NCBI RefSeq assembly: GCF_937958975.1
Contig: NZ_CALGRE010000011.1
Coordinates: forward strand, 1 to 64,000
Direction of reading: 5' to 3'
DNA: 64,000 nt
DNA from: an uncultured Eubacterium sp.
Lineage (GTDB): Bacteria > Bacillota > Clostridia > Lachnospirales > Lachnospiraceae
Of this stretch, positions 34,709 to 44,419 are shown piece by piece (position 1 is the stretch's first letter; every line of letters begins with the position of its first letter). The notes below the pieces were generated by a model. The model had not been told where the DNA came from. It saw nothing but the letters and a program-made list of their open reading frames with translations, and made no database searches. The translations under genes were made by a program, and so were the position numbers.

Positions 34709-35851
34709 ATGAGAAAGAGTTTATTCAAAAAAATGTCAGCAGCTATCTTGTCATTGACATTGGTAGTTGGAATGACAGCTGCTGTACCAGCAGCAGTGAA
34801 AACAGGCACAGATATTTCTAATGGAGTTAAGTGGCAGGGCTTTTCCATTCATACCAGAGAGGATAAAGGAGAATGGGAAGATGCATTAAAGAAAGCTGGA
34901 CAGGTTTATAATAACCAGAAAGATGCATTTAAGAGTTATGGAGAGAATGCAAAGATTTCTTCGCAGACTTCAACAAATGTTACGATGAATGTGACAAGCA
35001 CAGGTTACAGTGCTAACTGGAAACCTGATGGAACAGTTGCACAGAGCAATCCTTGGGGAGTTACTTTAAATAAGATTTTAAAGATTGAAAAGGGTCGTAC
35101 ATATACTATTTCATTCAAGATTAAGAGCACACTACAGAATGAGATTAAAGAGACAAAGACCCGTAAAGATGGAACAGGTTACAATGTGGGAACAGGAAAG
35201 ATGAATTATGTAAAACATATTCATTTGAAAGCTTATAGAAACCATGAAAAAGACGGTGACCCGGCTATCAAATTTAATTCTATCAAGGCTACATACAAAG
35301 GAGCAAGCGTTCTTTCAAAGACAAAAGATTATTCAAACTTTATTAAGTTAGACAGCAGAAATGATGATTATGTTGATGTAATAGCTTCAGTCACAGTACC
35401 TGGTGACAATCTTGCTTATAAGCAGAATACTATGGGTGTTATGCTGGCAATGGGTGCATTCTTAAAAGAATTTCCAAATGAAAATGATATGAAGGGTGTC
35501 GTTGATGTCAAAGATTTCAAAGTTGTTGCAGGAAGTGCTGCTTTAAAAGCAAACAAAGTATCTAAGGTAAAACCAAATGCTAAAAAGGGAACAATGAAAG
35601 TTTCTCTTAAAAAAGTTAAAGGTGCTAAGGGATATGAAGTTCAGTATTTTACATCATATAATAAGAGTGAAAAAACATATTCCGGAAAGAAGACAGTAAA
35701 GGCAAAAAAAGCAACTGTTACTATCAAGAATAAAAAGAAAATTAAAGCGAAAAAGACATTATATGTTAGAGCAAGATATTATAAAACAGTAAATGGAAAG
35801 AAAACATATAGTGTTTGGTCAGCACTTAAAAAAGTAAAAATAAAGAAATAA
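34709..35851 (+). CDS. Secreted protein with Lys-rich FN3-like tail
   Basis: A 380-residue exported protein. The signal peptide covers residues 1-30 (LSLTLVVGMTAAVPAAV). Residues 35-270 form a beta-rich domain with the feel of a carbohydrate-binding module (NPWGVTLNKILKIEKGRTYTI). The last 85 residues are the module shared with the beta-helix and phosphoesterase proteins, ending SVWSALKKVKIKK. No catalytic motif was seen. A strong AAAGGAGGAG site precedes the ATG at 34709. A glycan-binding role is a guess. Confidence 0.65.
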   Translation: MRKSLFKKMSAAILSLTLVVGMTAAVPAAVKTGTDISNGVKWQGFSIHTREDKGEWEDALKKAGQVYNNQKDAFKSYGENAKISSQTSTNVTMNVTSTGYSANWKPDGTVAQSNPWGVTLNKILKIEKGRTYTISFKIKSTLQNEIKETKTRKDGTGYNVGTGKMNYVKHIHLKAYRNHEKDGDPAIKFNSIKATYKGASVLSKTKDYSNFIKLDSRNDDYVDVIASVTVPGDNLAYKQNTMGVMLAMGAFLKEFPNENDMKGVVDVKDFKVVAGSAALKANKVSKVKPNAKKGTMKVSLKKVKGAKGYEVQYFTSYNKSEKTYSGKKTVKAKKATVTIKNKKKIKAKKTLYVRARYYKTVNGKKTYSVWSALKKVKIKK

Positions 35852-35891
35852 AGAAAACTTAAAAGTCAATAAGGGTAATTAAAATAAACTT

Positions 35892-35919
35892 ACAGGCGGT
35901 ATTCATACCGCCTGTTTTA
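35892..35919. terminator. Bidirectional terminator
   Basis: ACAGGCGGTAT pairs perfectly with ATACCGCCTGT, with a two-base loop and T-run. It ends the secreted protein gene and the convergent azlD. Confidence 0.85.
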
Positions 35920-36222
35920 TATTATAAAAGATAGTATAAATACAATAAAACAACAGGCGGCAGATACCTGAAAAAGACTTGCGCCGAACCAGGCGGCAGC
36001 CATGCCGATGATTAAAGCAGCTCCACCTGTCAATGGTGAATCGGTTGCATCCAGAATCGCTGGAAAGGTCATTACGGCCAAAGTAACATATGGGACATAG
36101 TATAAGAATGATTGTAAAAATTGATTTTTTATTTGTTTTTGTATCAATGTTAATGGGAGGATTCTGATAGCCAGAGTAACGAATGCCATTAACAGAATAT
36201 AAATATATGGATTATGTGTCAT
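35917..36222 (-). CDS. azlD: AzlD-like branched-chain amino acid export subunit
   Basis: A 101-residue protein with three to four helices, the small subunit of the AzlCD exporter. The opening IYILLMAFVTLAIRILPL and central FLYYVPYVTLAVMTFPAILD are typical AzlD. It is the last gene of a yeiH-azlC-azlD transcription unit. Confidence 0.88.
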   Translation of the reverse strand: MTHNPYIYILLMAFVTLAIRILPLTLIQKQIKNQFLQSFLYYVPYVTLAVMTFPAILDATDSPLTGGAALIIGMAAAWFGASLFQVSAACCFIVFILSFII

Positions 36223-36263
36223 GGTTTTTCCTTTAATTTAAAACTAATATTTTTTGTTTGCTG

Positions 36264-36977
36264 TCAAGTATTCTTCTCTTGTTTCACAGGGAAAAATATA
36301 GCGGCAATTGCTGAAATAGCCACTGTTAGAATAATTGTTCTGGTACCGCCTGATAATGTGGAAATAATGGGCAGTTTTGCAAAGAAAAAACTCGCAATAA
36401 AGCTTATTATAACTAATCCGGCGATAACTTTATTCTTTTTTGCCGGTGGAACAATTATTGCAATAAACATTCCAAATAACGCAACACTGAGTGCACCTAC
36501 GATTTTGTCCGGTAAGATATTTCCGGCCATAACACCGATAGCCGTACCGATAGACCATCCGGGAATTGCCAAAGCCATGGCACCATATGTGTAACATGGA
36601 TTCAGATAACCATTTTGCGCTATTGTAATTCCGAAAAGCTCATCCGTAACATCATAGCCGATGCATAACCTGTGAATGAGCGGGGTGTCAGGGGAAAATC
36701 TCTGACTTAGAGCACAACTCATTAAAAGATACCTGGCATTTGCAATCAGCGTGACCAAGATAATTTCTATGTAAGCGGCATCAGCCGCAATTACAGTAAA
36801 TCCGGCGTATTCACCTGCTGAAGCGTTATTAAGAAAACTCACAAGAAAGCCCTGAAATGGTGTAAGACCAATATTTCTTGCAGTGATACCCAGAGAAAAG
36901 GAAACTGCTAAATATCCCAGTGCTATGGGGATTCCATCCCGCATTCCTTTTTTAAAAATCTGTCTATTATCAATCAT
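36264..36977 (-). CDS. azlC: AzlC-like branched-chain amino acid exporter
   Basis: A 237-residue membrane protein of the AzlC family, exporting branched-chain amino acids together with AzlD. It carries GMRDGIPIALGYLAVSFSLGI at the start and the conserved FLNNASAGEYAGF and GYDVTDELFGIT segments. The ATG at 36977 follows AAAGGGGAC and gives the usual family length; the upstream in-frame part overlaps the yeiH end and is not coding. It lies 17 bases after yeiH. Confidence 0.9.
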   Translation of the reverse strand: MIDNRQIFKKGMRDGIPIALGYLAVSFSLGITARNIGLTPFQGFLVSFLNNASAGEYAGFTVIAADAAYIEIILVTLIANARYLLMSCALSQRFSPDTPLIHRLCIGYDVTDELFGITIAQNGYLNPCYTYGAMALAIPGWSIGTAIGVMAGNILPDKIVGALSVALFGMFIAIIVPPAKKNKVIAGLVIISFIASFFFAKLPIISTLSGGTRTIILTVAISAIAAIFFPVKQEKNT

Positions 36978-36994
36978 TATAAAGTCCCCTTTAT

Positions 36995-38029
36995 TTACCA
37001 TAATCCCATACAATGTTGCATGAGCAGACTTACACATGTAATTGCTACCCAACAGCAGAAACCAAGAATAATAGGTTTTCCACCGGTCTTGATAAGTTTT
37101 ACAATATTCGTGTTAAGACCTATGGCAGCCATTGCCAGAACAATAAAAAATTTGCTCAGTTCTTTAATTGGTGAAAAGAGAGAGGCTTTCACACCGAATG
37201 ATAATGCAATTGTAGTAATAACGGAAGCAAATATAAAATATAAAATAAACATTGGAAAAATCTGTTTCAAATTTACAGATTTTCCTGTTTCAGATATCTG
37301 TTTTTCTTTTCTCGTTCGCATAAAAGCCAGCACGAGTGTAATAGGAATAATGGCAAGGGTTCTTGTAAGTTTTACGGTGACGGCAGTATCCAGTGTGGCA
37401 GAGCCTAGATTAAACATGCTGTCCCATGTAGATGCTGTCGCCGTAACGGACGAGGTATCATTCACAGCAGTTCCTGCAAAAATTCCAAAAGCTTCTCCGG
37501 TATGGGAGAAACCAAGAATAGAACCAAAAGTCGGAAAGATAAGAGCGGCTAAAACATTAAAGAAAAATATAACAGAAATAGCCTGTGCGACTTCTTCATC
37601 GTCAGCATCAATAACCGGTGCGGTAGCGGCAATCGCGGAACCCCCGCATATGGAAGAACCAACGCCCACTAATGTAGTGATTTTTTTCGGAATATGCATT
37701 ATTTTTTGAAGTATATATGCAATTATTAGTGAAGTTGCAATTGTACTTATTATAATAGGCAGGGATTGTTTTCCCGTCTGTAAAATGACGTTTAGATTCA
37801 TTCCAAATCCCAGTAAAACAACAGCCCACTGCAAAATCTTTTTGGATGTAAATTTAATACCCGCATCAAAACCGGTTTTGTCAGGAAGCAATAAGGTAAT
37901 CATCATACCTGCAATAATGGCAATAACAGCGCCTCCTATAATTGGAAATTGCATTCCCAGAAACCATGAGGGGATGGCAATGCAAAGACAAAGAATCATC
38001 CCTCTCCCTTTTTCTTTTATGAAGTTCAT
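36995..38029 (-). CDS. yeiH: YeiH/UPF0324 family putative exporter
   Basis: A 344-residue protein with ten or more helices of the YeiH (Cons_hypoth698) family, often called a putative sulfate exporter. Characteristic pieces are GFGMNLNVILQTG, VGVGSSICGGSAIAATAPVI and GEAFGIFAGTAVNDTSSVTA. Substrate unproven. GGAGG precedes the ATG. It heads the operon with azlC and azlD. Confidence 0.88.
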   Translation of the reverse strand: MNFIKEKGRGMILCLCIAIPSWFLGMQFPIIGGAVIAIIAGMMITLLLPDKTGFDAGIKFTSKKILQWAVVLLGFGMNLNVILQTGKQSLPIIISTIATSLIIAYILQKIMHIPKKITTLVGVGSSICGGSAIAATAPVIDADDEEVAQAISVIFFFNVLAALIFPTFGSILGFSHTGEAFGIFAGTAVNDTSSVTATASTWDSMFNLGSATLDTAVTVKLTRTLAIIPITLVLAFMRTRKEKQISETGKSVNLKQIFPMFILYFIFASVITTIALSFGVKASLFSPIKELSKFFIVLAMAAIGLNTNIVKLIKTGGKPIILGFCCWVAITCVSLLMQHCMGLW

Positions 38030-38214
38030 AATATTTGTTCCTCCAGTATTTATCTTTGTAATACAACTTAGTATATATTAAATCATAATGAAGAGTATTT
38101 CAATAAAATTAACTGGCAAAAGTTTTTTGGTAAATGTATGATAAATATTATAAATATTGTTACATTTTGACGAATATGTTAAAATAGAAAAAAAATATCA
38201 TTAGGAGGCAGATT

Positions 38215-38808
38215 ATGAATCGTCAACAGATAAAAGCACTGTCTAAACAACAGTTAGGCGGTGGGATTTTTAGTAACAACTGGCTTATGGGTGTGGTAGT
38301 GGTTCTTATCATTACAGCTTTGAGTTCAGCTTGTGCAATGATACCATGTTTGGGAGTAATTGCAGCGCTGATTATTTCAGGACCAATCCAGTATGGTACC
38401 TGTTATGTATTTCTAAAACTTGTCAGAACCGGTGCGCCAATTGACATTTCAGATGTTTTTGAAGGATTTAAGGATGATTTTTCAGGTTGTTTTTTAATTG
38501 GTCTTATGACAGGAATTTTTACATTTCTTTGGTCATTACTATTTGTTATACCTGGTATTATAAAGTCATATTCTTATTCTATGGCGTATTATGTAAAAGC
38601 TGATCATCCGGATTATGATTGGAATGCATGTATCAAAGAAAGCATGAGAATCACGAATGGACATAAGTGGGATTTGTTTGTTTTAGATTTAAGCTTTATT
38701 GGTTGGACACTTGTAGGTATGTGTTTATGTGGTATAGGTATTCTTTGGGTAGAACCATATATGCAGACGACAAGAGCTAATTTTTATGAGACAATGAAAG
38801 AGGCGTAA
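38215..38808 (+). CDS. DUF975 family membrane protein
   Basis: A 197-residue membrane protein with about four or five helices. It contains the DUF975 signatures: opening IKALSKQQLGGGIFSNNW, central LWSLLFVIPGIIKSYSYSMAYY and the D-x-x-x-W-NACIKESMRITNGHKW segment. The function of the family is unknown. AGGAGG precedes the ATG. A terminator follows. Confidence 0.88.
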   Translation: MNRQQIKALSKQQLGGGIFSNNWLMGVVVVLIITALSSACAMIPCLGVIAALIISGPIQYGTCYVFLKLVRTGAPIDISDVFEGFKDDFSGCFLIGLMTGIFTFLWSLLFVIPGIIKSYSYSMAYYVKADHPDYDWNACIKESMRITNGHKWDLFVLDLSFIGWTLVGMCLCGIGILWVEPYMQTTRANFYETMKEA

Positions 38809-38837
38809 AAAGAGTACAGGTAAACGAAAATGTTTTT

Positions 38838-38885
38838 AGACATCCAAATTGCAAAAAGGTCTTTTGCAGTTTGGGTGTCTTTTTA
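38838..38885 (+). terminator. Rho-independent terminator
   Basis: AGACATCCAAATTGCAAAA pairs with TTTTGCAGTTTGGGTGTCT around a short loop, followed by TTTTT. Confidence 0.85.
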
Positions 38886-39117
38886 TGTAAAATAAAAATA
38901 TTTTTATAAAAAATACTTTTCAGAATTTCAAATAACCATTGAAAGTTACTACAGAAATTAACATTTTGATGAGGGAAGACACCTACATTATTTGATAAAA
39001 TACTAATTATTGTACATAATGAACAAAAATATTAATAAAACAATTTCAATTTTGTGAGATTATTGCAAAAAATATTTTTATTGCCTATTCTTAGAATATG
39101 TTTTTGATGTCGGGGCT

Positions 39118-39197
39118 GGATTTGGACCGGCAAAGAACGGAAATAGCGCTATATTGTAACCACAGAAATTGTGTGAAGGTTTCGAAACCAACACACA
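39118..39197 (+). promoter_or_regulatory. Structured leader and palindrome upstream of the GH81 gene
   Basis: The 427-base gap 38809-39235 first holds the terminator, then about 230 bases of A/T-rich sequence where I see nothing clear. From 39118 the DNA becomes richer in G/C and can form a GCTGG/CCGGC hairpin and a CACA/TGTG hairpin. A 28-base near-palindrome at 39170-39197 has the perfect core GGTTTCGAAACC and flanks TGTGTG/CACACA. It may be a protein operator or part of a regulatory RNA. No known riboswitch was recognised. Confidence 0.45.
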
Positions 39198-39235
39198 CCT
39201 AATAGAGAAAGGTTGAATCAATAGGAGGCAGAGAA

Positions 39236-42200
39236 ATGAGAAGAGGCAGTCTATTTACCAGAGCAAAAAAAGCTACAGCAATAGGGCTGGCAGCAGTTAT
39301 GGTGTTTATTGCAATGCCGGCGCAAAACATAAAAGCGGCAGATAATTCTCCTTATGTGATTTCACAGGGAAGAATGGTATATGCAAGTTCCTCCGTGGGA
39401 AATAGTGACCCGGCATATGCAATCGATGGGTCAAAGTCTACCAGATGGGAGAGCGCATGGGAGAATAGTGAAGAATGGATTTATGTTGATTTAGGGAAGA
39501 TAACAAACTTTACAGGTGTTAAATTATACTGGGAAGGCGCTTATGCCAAAGAGTATAAGATTCAGATATCTAATGATGAAGAAAATTGGAATACAGTTTA
39601 TACAAACAATAATTGTAATGGAGGAAATGAAGAACTTAAAATACAGGGCAATGCCAGATATGTAAGACTAAATATGACAAAGAAAGCATTGACAGCCTAT
39701 GGGTATTCACTTTACGAATTTGAAGTGTACGGAATAGACGGAGTGACAAAAAGACCAGTAGATTATGGAGTAAACATTGCAGAGAATAAAAGCGTTCAAG
39801 CATCATCACTGAGAGATGTGTGGTGGATGTATGATGACAATGGTGTTATTAATCAGACATCTGTACTTGCAAAAAATGCGGTAGATGGCAGTGATAATAC
39901 ATATTGGTGTTCCGGCGAGAGCGATAAACAGTGGTTTATGGTAGATTTGGGAAGAAATTATGACATCGGGCGTGTAGTAATTGACTGGAATTCCGATGCA
40001 GGTAAAATGTATGACATTCAGGTATCTACCAATGGAAATGACTGGACAACAGTGTACAGACAGTTAAAAGGATATGGATATGAAGTGGCTGATGTACCAA
40101 TGTTTGCAACAGCAAGATATGTCAGAATGAATGGATATACAAGAGTTGAAAGTGGAAGTGGATTTAGTATAAAGGAATTTAAAGTATATGAATATAAACC
40201 GGGAGATACGAGACCGACATATCGTATACCAAGTCTGCCAGAGTCCTATGTGGCGTCAAATGGAAAAGGAACTTACCTTGCAAATTCAATGTACAATGAG
40301 AAAACAAAACTTCCAGTGTATAAAGATGAATCCATCAAAAGTCCGATTGACAGTAATGACTGGTGGCAGTCAATTTTAATTAACAGGTTTGGCAATACAT
40401 TATGTACAATGCCGTTTAAGACAAAGTATTCTGCAAAAGGGCTTGGAATATTGACGGCAACAGAAGGCTGGCTTCCGGATATGGGAGAGACAGATGTAAA
40501 TGTATCAGTAAATACAGAAACAGAGACAGACTTCTATATTCTTCCAGAGAATTTAGACAATGCCAGTGCCTGCGATAAGGTGATGGATTACAGTGATTAT
40601 TCTGTGACAGCGGGATTATATGATGACAGTCATCTGGCAATGAAGAGCACCTTTGTAAAAGGTTCCCCATATATCTTTACGGAATATGGTGATACAGAGA
40701 CTATCTATATTTCGTCATCGGGTATTACATCCATCTTTGATGGCAATGGCAATGAAATATTAACAAACAATTTAGCAACATTAAAAACAGACCATATCGG
40801 TCTTGAAATTACAGATAATGATAATAAGGCAAAGACAAAAACTTCAAAGAGCTATTATGCACTGTCTGTGCCGGAAAATACAACATTTAAAAAAATTGGA
40901 AGTTATATCAGAGTAACATTTCCGGGTAAGAATGGATATATGTCAATTGGTACAATGCTGAATAAATCACAGATAGAGACATTCTATCGTCACGGATATG
41001 CATTTGTAACAGATACAAATGTAACTTACGATTATAACGATAGTAATGCAAAGATTACATCAAACTACAGCGTAACAACAACGGTAAAAAGAGCCGGGTT
41101 TTCAAATCAGACATTCCAATGCATGTTACCACACCAGTGGAAGAATTCTACAGATGATAATACTTCTTTTGCAACATATACATCTGTCAGAGGAGATATG
41201 AAAGCGATTGAAGGAAATTCTTTCAAGACGGTTTCAGAATTTGCGGGACTTCTTCCTACTTTTGCACTTCCAACAGGTTCAGACTTTGATGGTGAAGCAC
41301 TTTTAGGATATTTAAATCAATTAGAAGATGCTACGAAGAATTTAAATCCGGCAGGAGATGCTTATTGGGAAGGTAAAAATCTGCATCCACTTGGAATGGG
41401 AGTTCTTATGGCAGACCAGATTGGTGAGACAGAATTACGAGATACTTTCTTAAAGAGAATGAAGAAGATATTAGTAAACTGGTTTACATACGATGGAAAG
41501 GATGATATTAGTTACTTCATTTATAACCAGAATTGGGGAACATTGTATTATGAGCAGAGTGAATTTGGGGCAAATGCAGCTATTTGTGACCATCATTTTA
41601 CATATGGTTATTTTATGTTTGCAGCGACAGTGCTAGCTACATATGATGAAGAATTTTACAATGACTATAAGGGTATGATTGAGATGATGATTCGCGATTA
41701 TGCGAACCCATCAGATAATGACAGTGAATATTGCAGATTCAGAGCGTATGATTTGTATGAGGGTCATTCATGGGCAGGTGGATATGCAGACAATGATTCG
41801 GGAAATAATCAGGAGTCAGCCAGTGAATCCTTATTTAGCTGGGTAAGTATGTATCTCTGGGGTGTGCTTACAAATAATCATACATATAGAGATGCAGGTG
41901 TGTTCGGTTTCACAAATGAAATGGAAGCAGTAGAACAGTATTGGTTCGATTATGATAAAGATAATTGGGTTGAAGCATGGCCATATGATGTCGTAGGTCA
42001 GGTATATGGCGGTATTAACTTTTATGGAACATTCTTTGGAGGACAGCCATTATATGTATATGGTATCCAGTGGCTGCCGATTTCAGAATATTTGACATAT
42101 TATGGCATGAATCAGACAAGATGTGCTGAAATTTATCAGGGACTTTTAAAAGATACAGATATTGCTATGGATAAAGCGGTAAAAGCTGCAAACAAAGAAG

Positions 42201-44359
42201 GAAAGAGTCAGGAGGAGATAGATAAACTGTTGAAGGAATATCCGCAGGCAGATACAGGATGGCAGCATATTACATGGCCATTCCTTTCACAGACAAATCC
42301 TGACCTCGCGTTAAATAAATTCTTGGAAAATGATACAAAGGTTCAGAGAACAGATACAGCGAATACTTACTGGTTCATTCATGCAATGAAAGAATTAGGA
42401 GTTAAGACAACAGATATTATTGCTACAGGTGACTGCTCAGCAGCAGTTTACTATAATAAGACTACAAATAAATACACAGCAACTGTCTGGAATCCGACAA
42501 ACGAGACAAAAGTAGTATCATTTAATAACAAGTCAGGAAAAATTGGTACAGCAACCATCGGTGCAAAGGCATTAGTAAGTTTTGAAGTATACAAAGACAG
42601 AAACTTCAATATTATACAGGCAGAAACACCGGAAATTTCCGTACCATCCGGTAAATATGATGATACACAGTATGTAACAATTAAGACAAAAACAGAAGGT
42701 GCAACAATTCACTACACAGTGGATGGAGCAATGCCTACAAAAGCATCACCGGTATATGATGGAACATTTGCAGTATCAAGCACTGCTACAGTAAAAGCGA
42801 TTGCAGTAAAAGATGAATGTATTACATCAGCAATGGCAACCAGCACCATTACAGTAAATGGTACACCTGTATCTCTTGATACGAATATTGCTCTTGGCAA
42901 AACTGTAACTGTATCATCATCAGAAAATCCGTCGGTAGATGGTGGTAAGATTGCAGATAATGATACAAGTACGAGATGGTCTTCCGGTTTTACAGATAAT
43001 GAATGGGCTCAGATTGATTTAGGAAAGTCATATACAATTAATAAAGTAGCGCTTAACTGGGAAGCATCTTATGCAAAAGCTTATAAGTTACAAACTTCCT
43101 CAGATGGAAATAACTGGAACACAGTATATGAAACTTCAAACTGCAAGGGAGGCAGAGAAGAAATTGTTTTTGATGCAACAACATGCAGATATGTAAGAAT
43201 GCAGGGTGTGAAGAGAGCTTTAGCTTATGGATATTCCCTATGGGAAATGGGAGTATATGAGGCAGCTACTGTACAGAACCCGCAGTTTAGCCTGGCATCA
43301 GGTACATATAACGGAACACAGCATCTTACGATTAACAGCCCGACAAAGGGTGTAGAAATCAGATATACAACAGATGGTTCCACACCGAATGAAAATTCGA
43401 AGCTTTATGTTCCAACAGTAAAGATTAACAAAGATACAACAATGAAAGCCATTGCATACAGAAAGGGAATGATAACCTCCGGTGTATCAACTGCTGCATA
43501 TAAGATTAATGGTGGAAGTACAGAGGAACCGGGAGATGTTGTTACAGGAGAAAACCTTGCAAAGAATAAGAGGGTTACAGCATCAGGAGAAGAAAATGGT
43601 GCAATGAAAGTAGAAAATGTAATCGATGGTAATAATGGAACCCGCTGGTCATCAGATTTTGTAGATGATGCATGGATGACAGTTGATTTAGGTAAAACTT
43701 ATACAATAAGCAAGGTTGTACTGAACTGGGAAGGTGCTTACGGAAAAGCGTATAAGATACAGACATCAACAGACGGTAAGAACTGGACAACAGTAAAGAA
43801 TGTAACAGATGGAAAAGGCGGCGTAGAGACAATCACATTTACAGCAACAGATGCCAGATATGTGAAAATGCAGGGTGTAACAAGAGCTCTGCCATATGGA
43901 TATTCAATCTGGGAGATGGAAGTATACGGGAAGGGTTCTGCCAGTGAAAGTGAAGAGCCGGATGTAGGCGGAGAAAATGTGGCAAAAGGAGCAACAGCAG
44001 ATGCTTCCGGCGTGGAAGCAGATGGAACATTAGCCAAGTATGCAATTGACGGAAATAATGGAACCCGCTGGTCATCAAACTTCGCAGATGATGCATGGAT
44101 TTGTGTTGACCTTGGAAAATCATATACAATTAACAAGGTAGTTCTCAACTGGGAAGGTGCTTATGGAGAAAGTTATAAGATACAGACATCAACAGACGGT
44201 AAGACATGGAAAACAGTTAAAAGCCTTACAGGACAAAATGGTGGAATTGACACTGTAGTATTTGATGCAGTGAGTGCCAGATATGTAAAAATGCAGGGTG
44301 TAAAGAGAGCATTGCCGTATGGATATTCCTTGTGGGAGATGGAAGTTTATACAAAATAA
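39236..44359 (+). CDS. Secreted GH81 endo-beta-1,3-glucanase with five discoidin domains
   Basis: A 1707-residue exported enzyme. A signal peptide (1-34) is followed by discoidin F5/8C domains at about 42-168 and 178-323 and a GH81 catalytic region at 329-1121. Then come a chitobiase-type domain (1129-1209), discoidin 3 (1216-1343), another chitobiase-type domain (1346-1425) and discoidin domains 4 (1437-1567) and 5 (1580-1707). GH81 motifs include DWWQSILINRFG, the acid Asp785 in CDHHFTYGY and Glu860/Glu864 in NNQESASE. GH81 enzymes cut beta-1,3-glucan such as laminarin, curdlan and fungal wall glucan. AGGAGGCAG precedes the ATG. No anchor is present. Confidence 0.93.
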   Translation: MRRGSLFTRAKKATAIGLAAVMVFIAMPAQNIKAADNSPYVISQGRMVYASSSVGNSDPAYAIDGSKSTRWESAWENSEEWIYVDLGKITNFTGVKLYWEGAYAKEYKIQISNDEENWNTVYTNNNCNGGNEELKIQGNARYVRLNMTKKALTAYGYSLYEFEVYGIDGVTKRPVDYGVNIAENKSVQASSLRDVWWMYDDNGVINQTSVLAKNAVDGSDNTYWCSGESDKQWFMVDLGRNYDIGRVVIDWNSDAGKMYDIQVSTNGNDWTTVYRQLKGYGYEVADVPMFATARYVRMNGYTRVESGSGFSIKEFKVYEYKPGDTRPTYRIPSLPESYVASNGKGTYLANSMYNEKTKLPVYKDESIKSPIDSNDWWQSILINRFGNTLCTMPFKTKYSAKGLGILTATEGWLPDMGETDVNVSVNTETETDFYILPENLDNASACDKVMDYSDYSVTAGLYDDSHLAMKSTFVKGSPYIFTEYGDTETIYISSSGITSIFDGNGNEILTNNLATLKTDHIGLEITDNDNKAKTKTSKSYYALSVPENTTFKKIGSYIRVTFPGKNGYMSIGTMLNKSQIETFYRHGYAFVTDTNVTYDYNDSNAKITSNYSVTTTVKRAGFSNQTFQCMLPHQWKNSTDDNTSFATYTSVRGDMKAIEGNSFKTVSEFAGLLPTFALPTGSDFDGEALLGYLNQLEDATKNLNPAGDAYWEGKNLHPLGMGVLMADQIGETELRDTFLKRMKKILVNWFTYDGKDDISYFIYNQNWGTLYYEQSEFGANAAICDHHFTYGYFMFAATVLATYDEEFYNDYKGMIEMMIRDYANPSDNDSEYCRFRAYDLYEGHSWAGGYADNDSGNNQESASESLFSWVSMYLWGVLTNNHTYRDAGVFGFTNEMEAVEQYWFDYDKDNWVEAWPYDVVGQVYGGINFYGTFFGGQPLYVYGIQWLPISEYLTYYGMNQTRCAEIYQGLLKDTDIAMDKAVKAANKEGKSQEEIDKLLKEYPQADTGWQHITWPFLSQTNPDLALNKFLENDTKVQRTDTANTYWFIHAMKELGVKTTDIIATGDCSAAVYYNKTTNKYTATVWNPTNETKVVSFNNKSGKIGTATIGAKALVSFEVYKDRNFNIIQAETPEISVPSGKYDDTQYVTIKTKTEGATIHYTVDGAMPTKASPVYDGTFAVSSTATVKAIAVKDECITSAMATSTITVNGTPVSLDTNIALGKTVTVSSSENPSVDGGKIADNDTSTRWSSGFTDNEWAQIDLGKSYTINKVALNWEASYAKAYKLQTSSDGNNWNTVYETSNCKGGREEIVFDATTCRYVRMQGVKRALAYGYSLWEMGVYEAATVQNPQFSLASGTYNGTQHLTINSPTKGVEIRYTTDGSTPNENSKLYVPTVKINKDTTMKAIAYRKGMITSGVSTAAYKINGGSTEEPGDVVTGENLAKNKRVTASGEENGAMKVENVIDGNNGTRWSSDFVDDAWMTVDLGKTYTISKVVLNWEGAYGKAYKIQTSTDGKNWTTVKNVTDGKGGVETITFTATDARYVKMQGVTRALPYGYSIWEMEVYGKGSASESEEPDVGGENVAKGATADASGVEADGTLAKYAIDGNNGTRWSSNFADDAWICVDLGKSYTINKVVLNWEGAYGESYKIQTSTDGKTWKTVKSLTGQNGGIDTVVFDAVSARYVKMQGVKRALPYGYSLWEMEVYTK
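43545..44359 (+). repeat. Tandem discoidin-domain duplication
   Basis: The DNA for discoidin domain 4 (from 43545) and domain 5 (from 43975) is nearly the same over long runs: AATGGAACCCGCTGGTCATC occurs in both, as does AAGATACAGACATCAACAGA. Domain 3 is more diverged. This points to a recent duplication within the gene. Confidence 0.8.
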
Positions 44360-44373
44360 TATTATAAAAATTG

Positions 44374-44419
44374 GAACAGGTCAGTGTCGTGGTAACATGA
44401 ACAGACCTGTTCTATTTTT
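44374..44419. terminator. Bidirectional terminator
   Basis: GAACAGGTC pairs with GACCTGTTC, with a 21-base loop and TATTTTT tail. It lies between the GH81 gene and the convergent EamA gene, overlapping the latter's stop. Confidence 0.7.

Noticed and set aside
37020..37709. 229-codon plus-strand frame opposite yeiH
   Set aside because: Shadow of the conserved YeiH membrane protein; no ribosome site.
43738..44148. Minus-strand frames across the discoidin repeats
   Set aside because: They mirror the repeated discoidin DNA and have no start signal.
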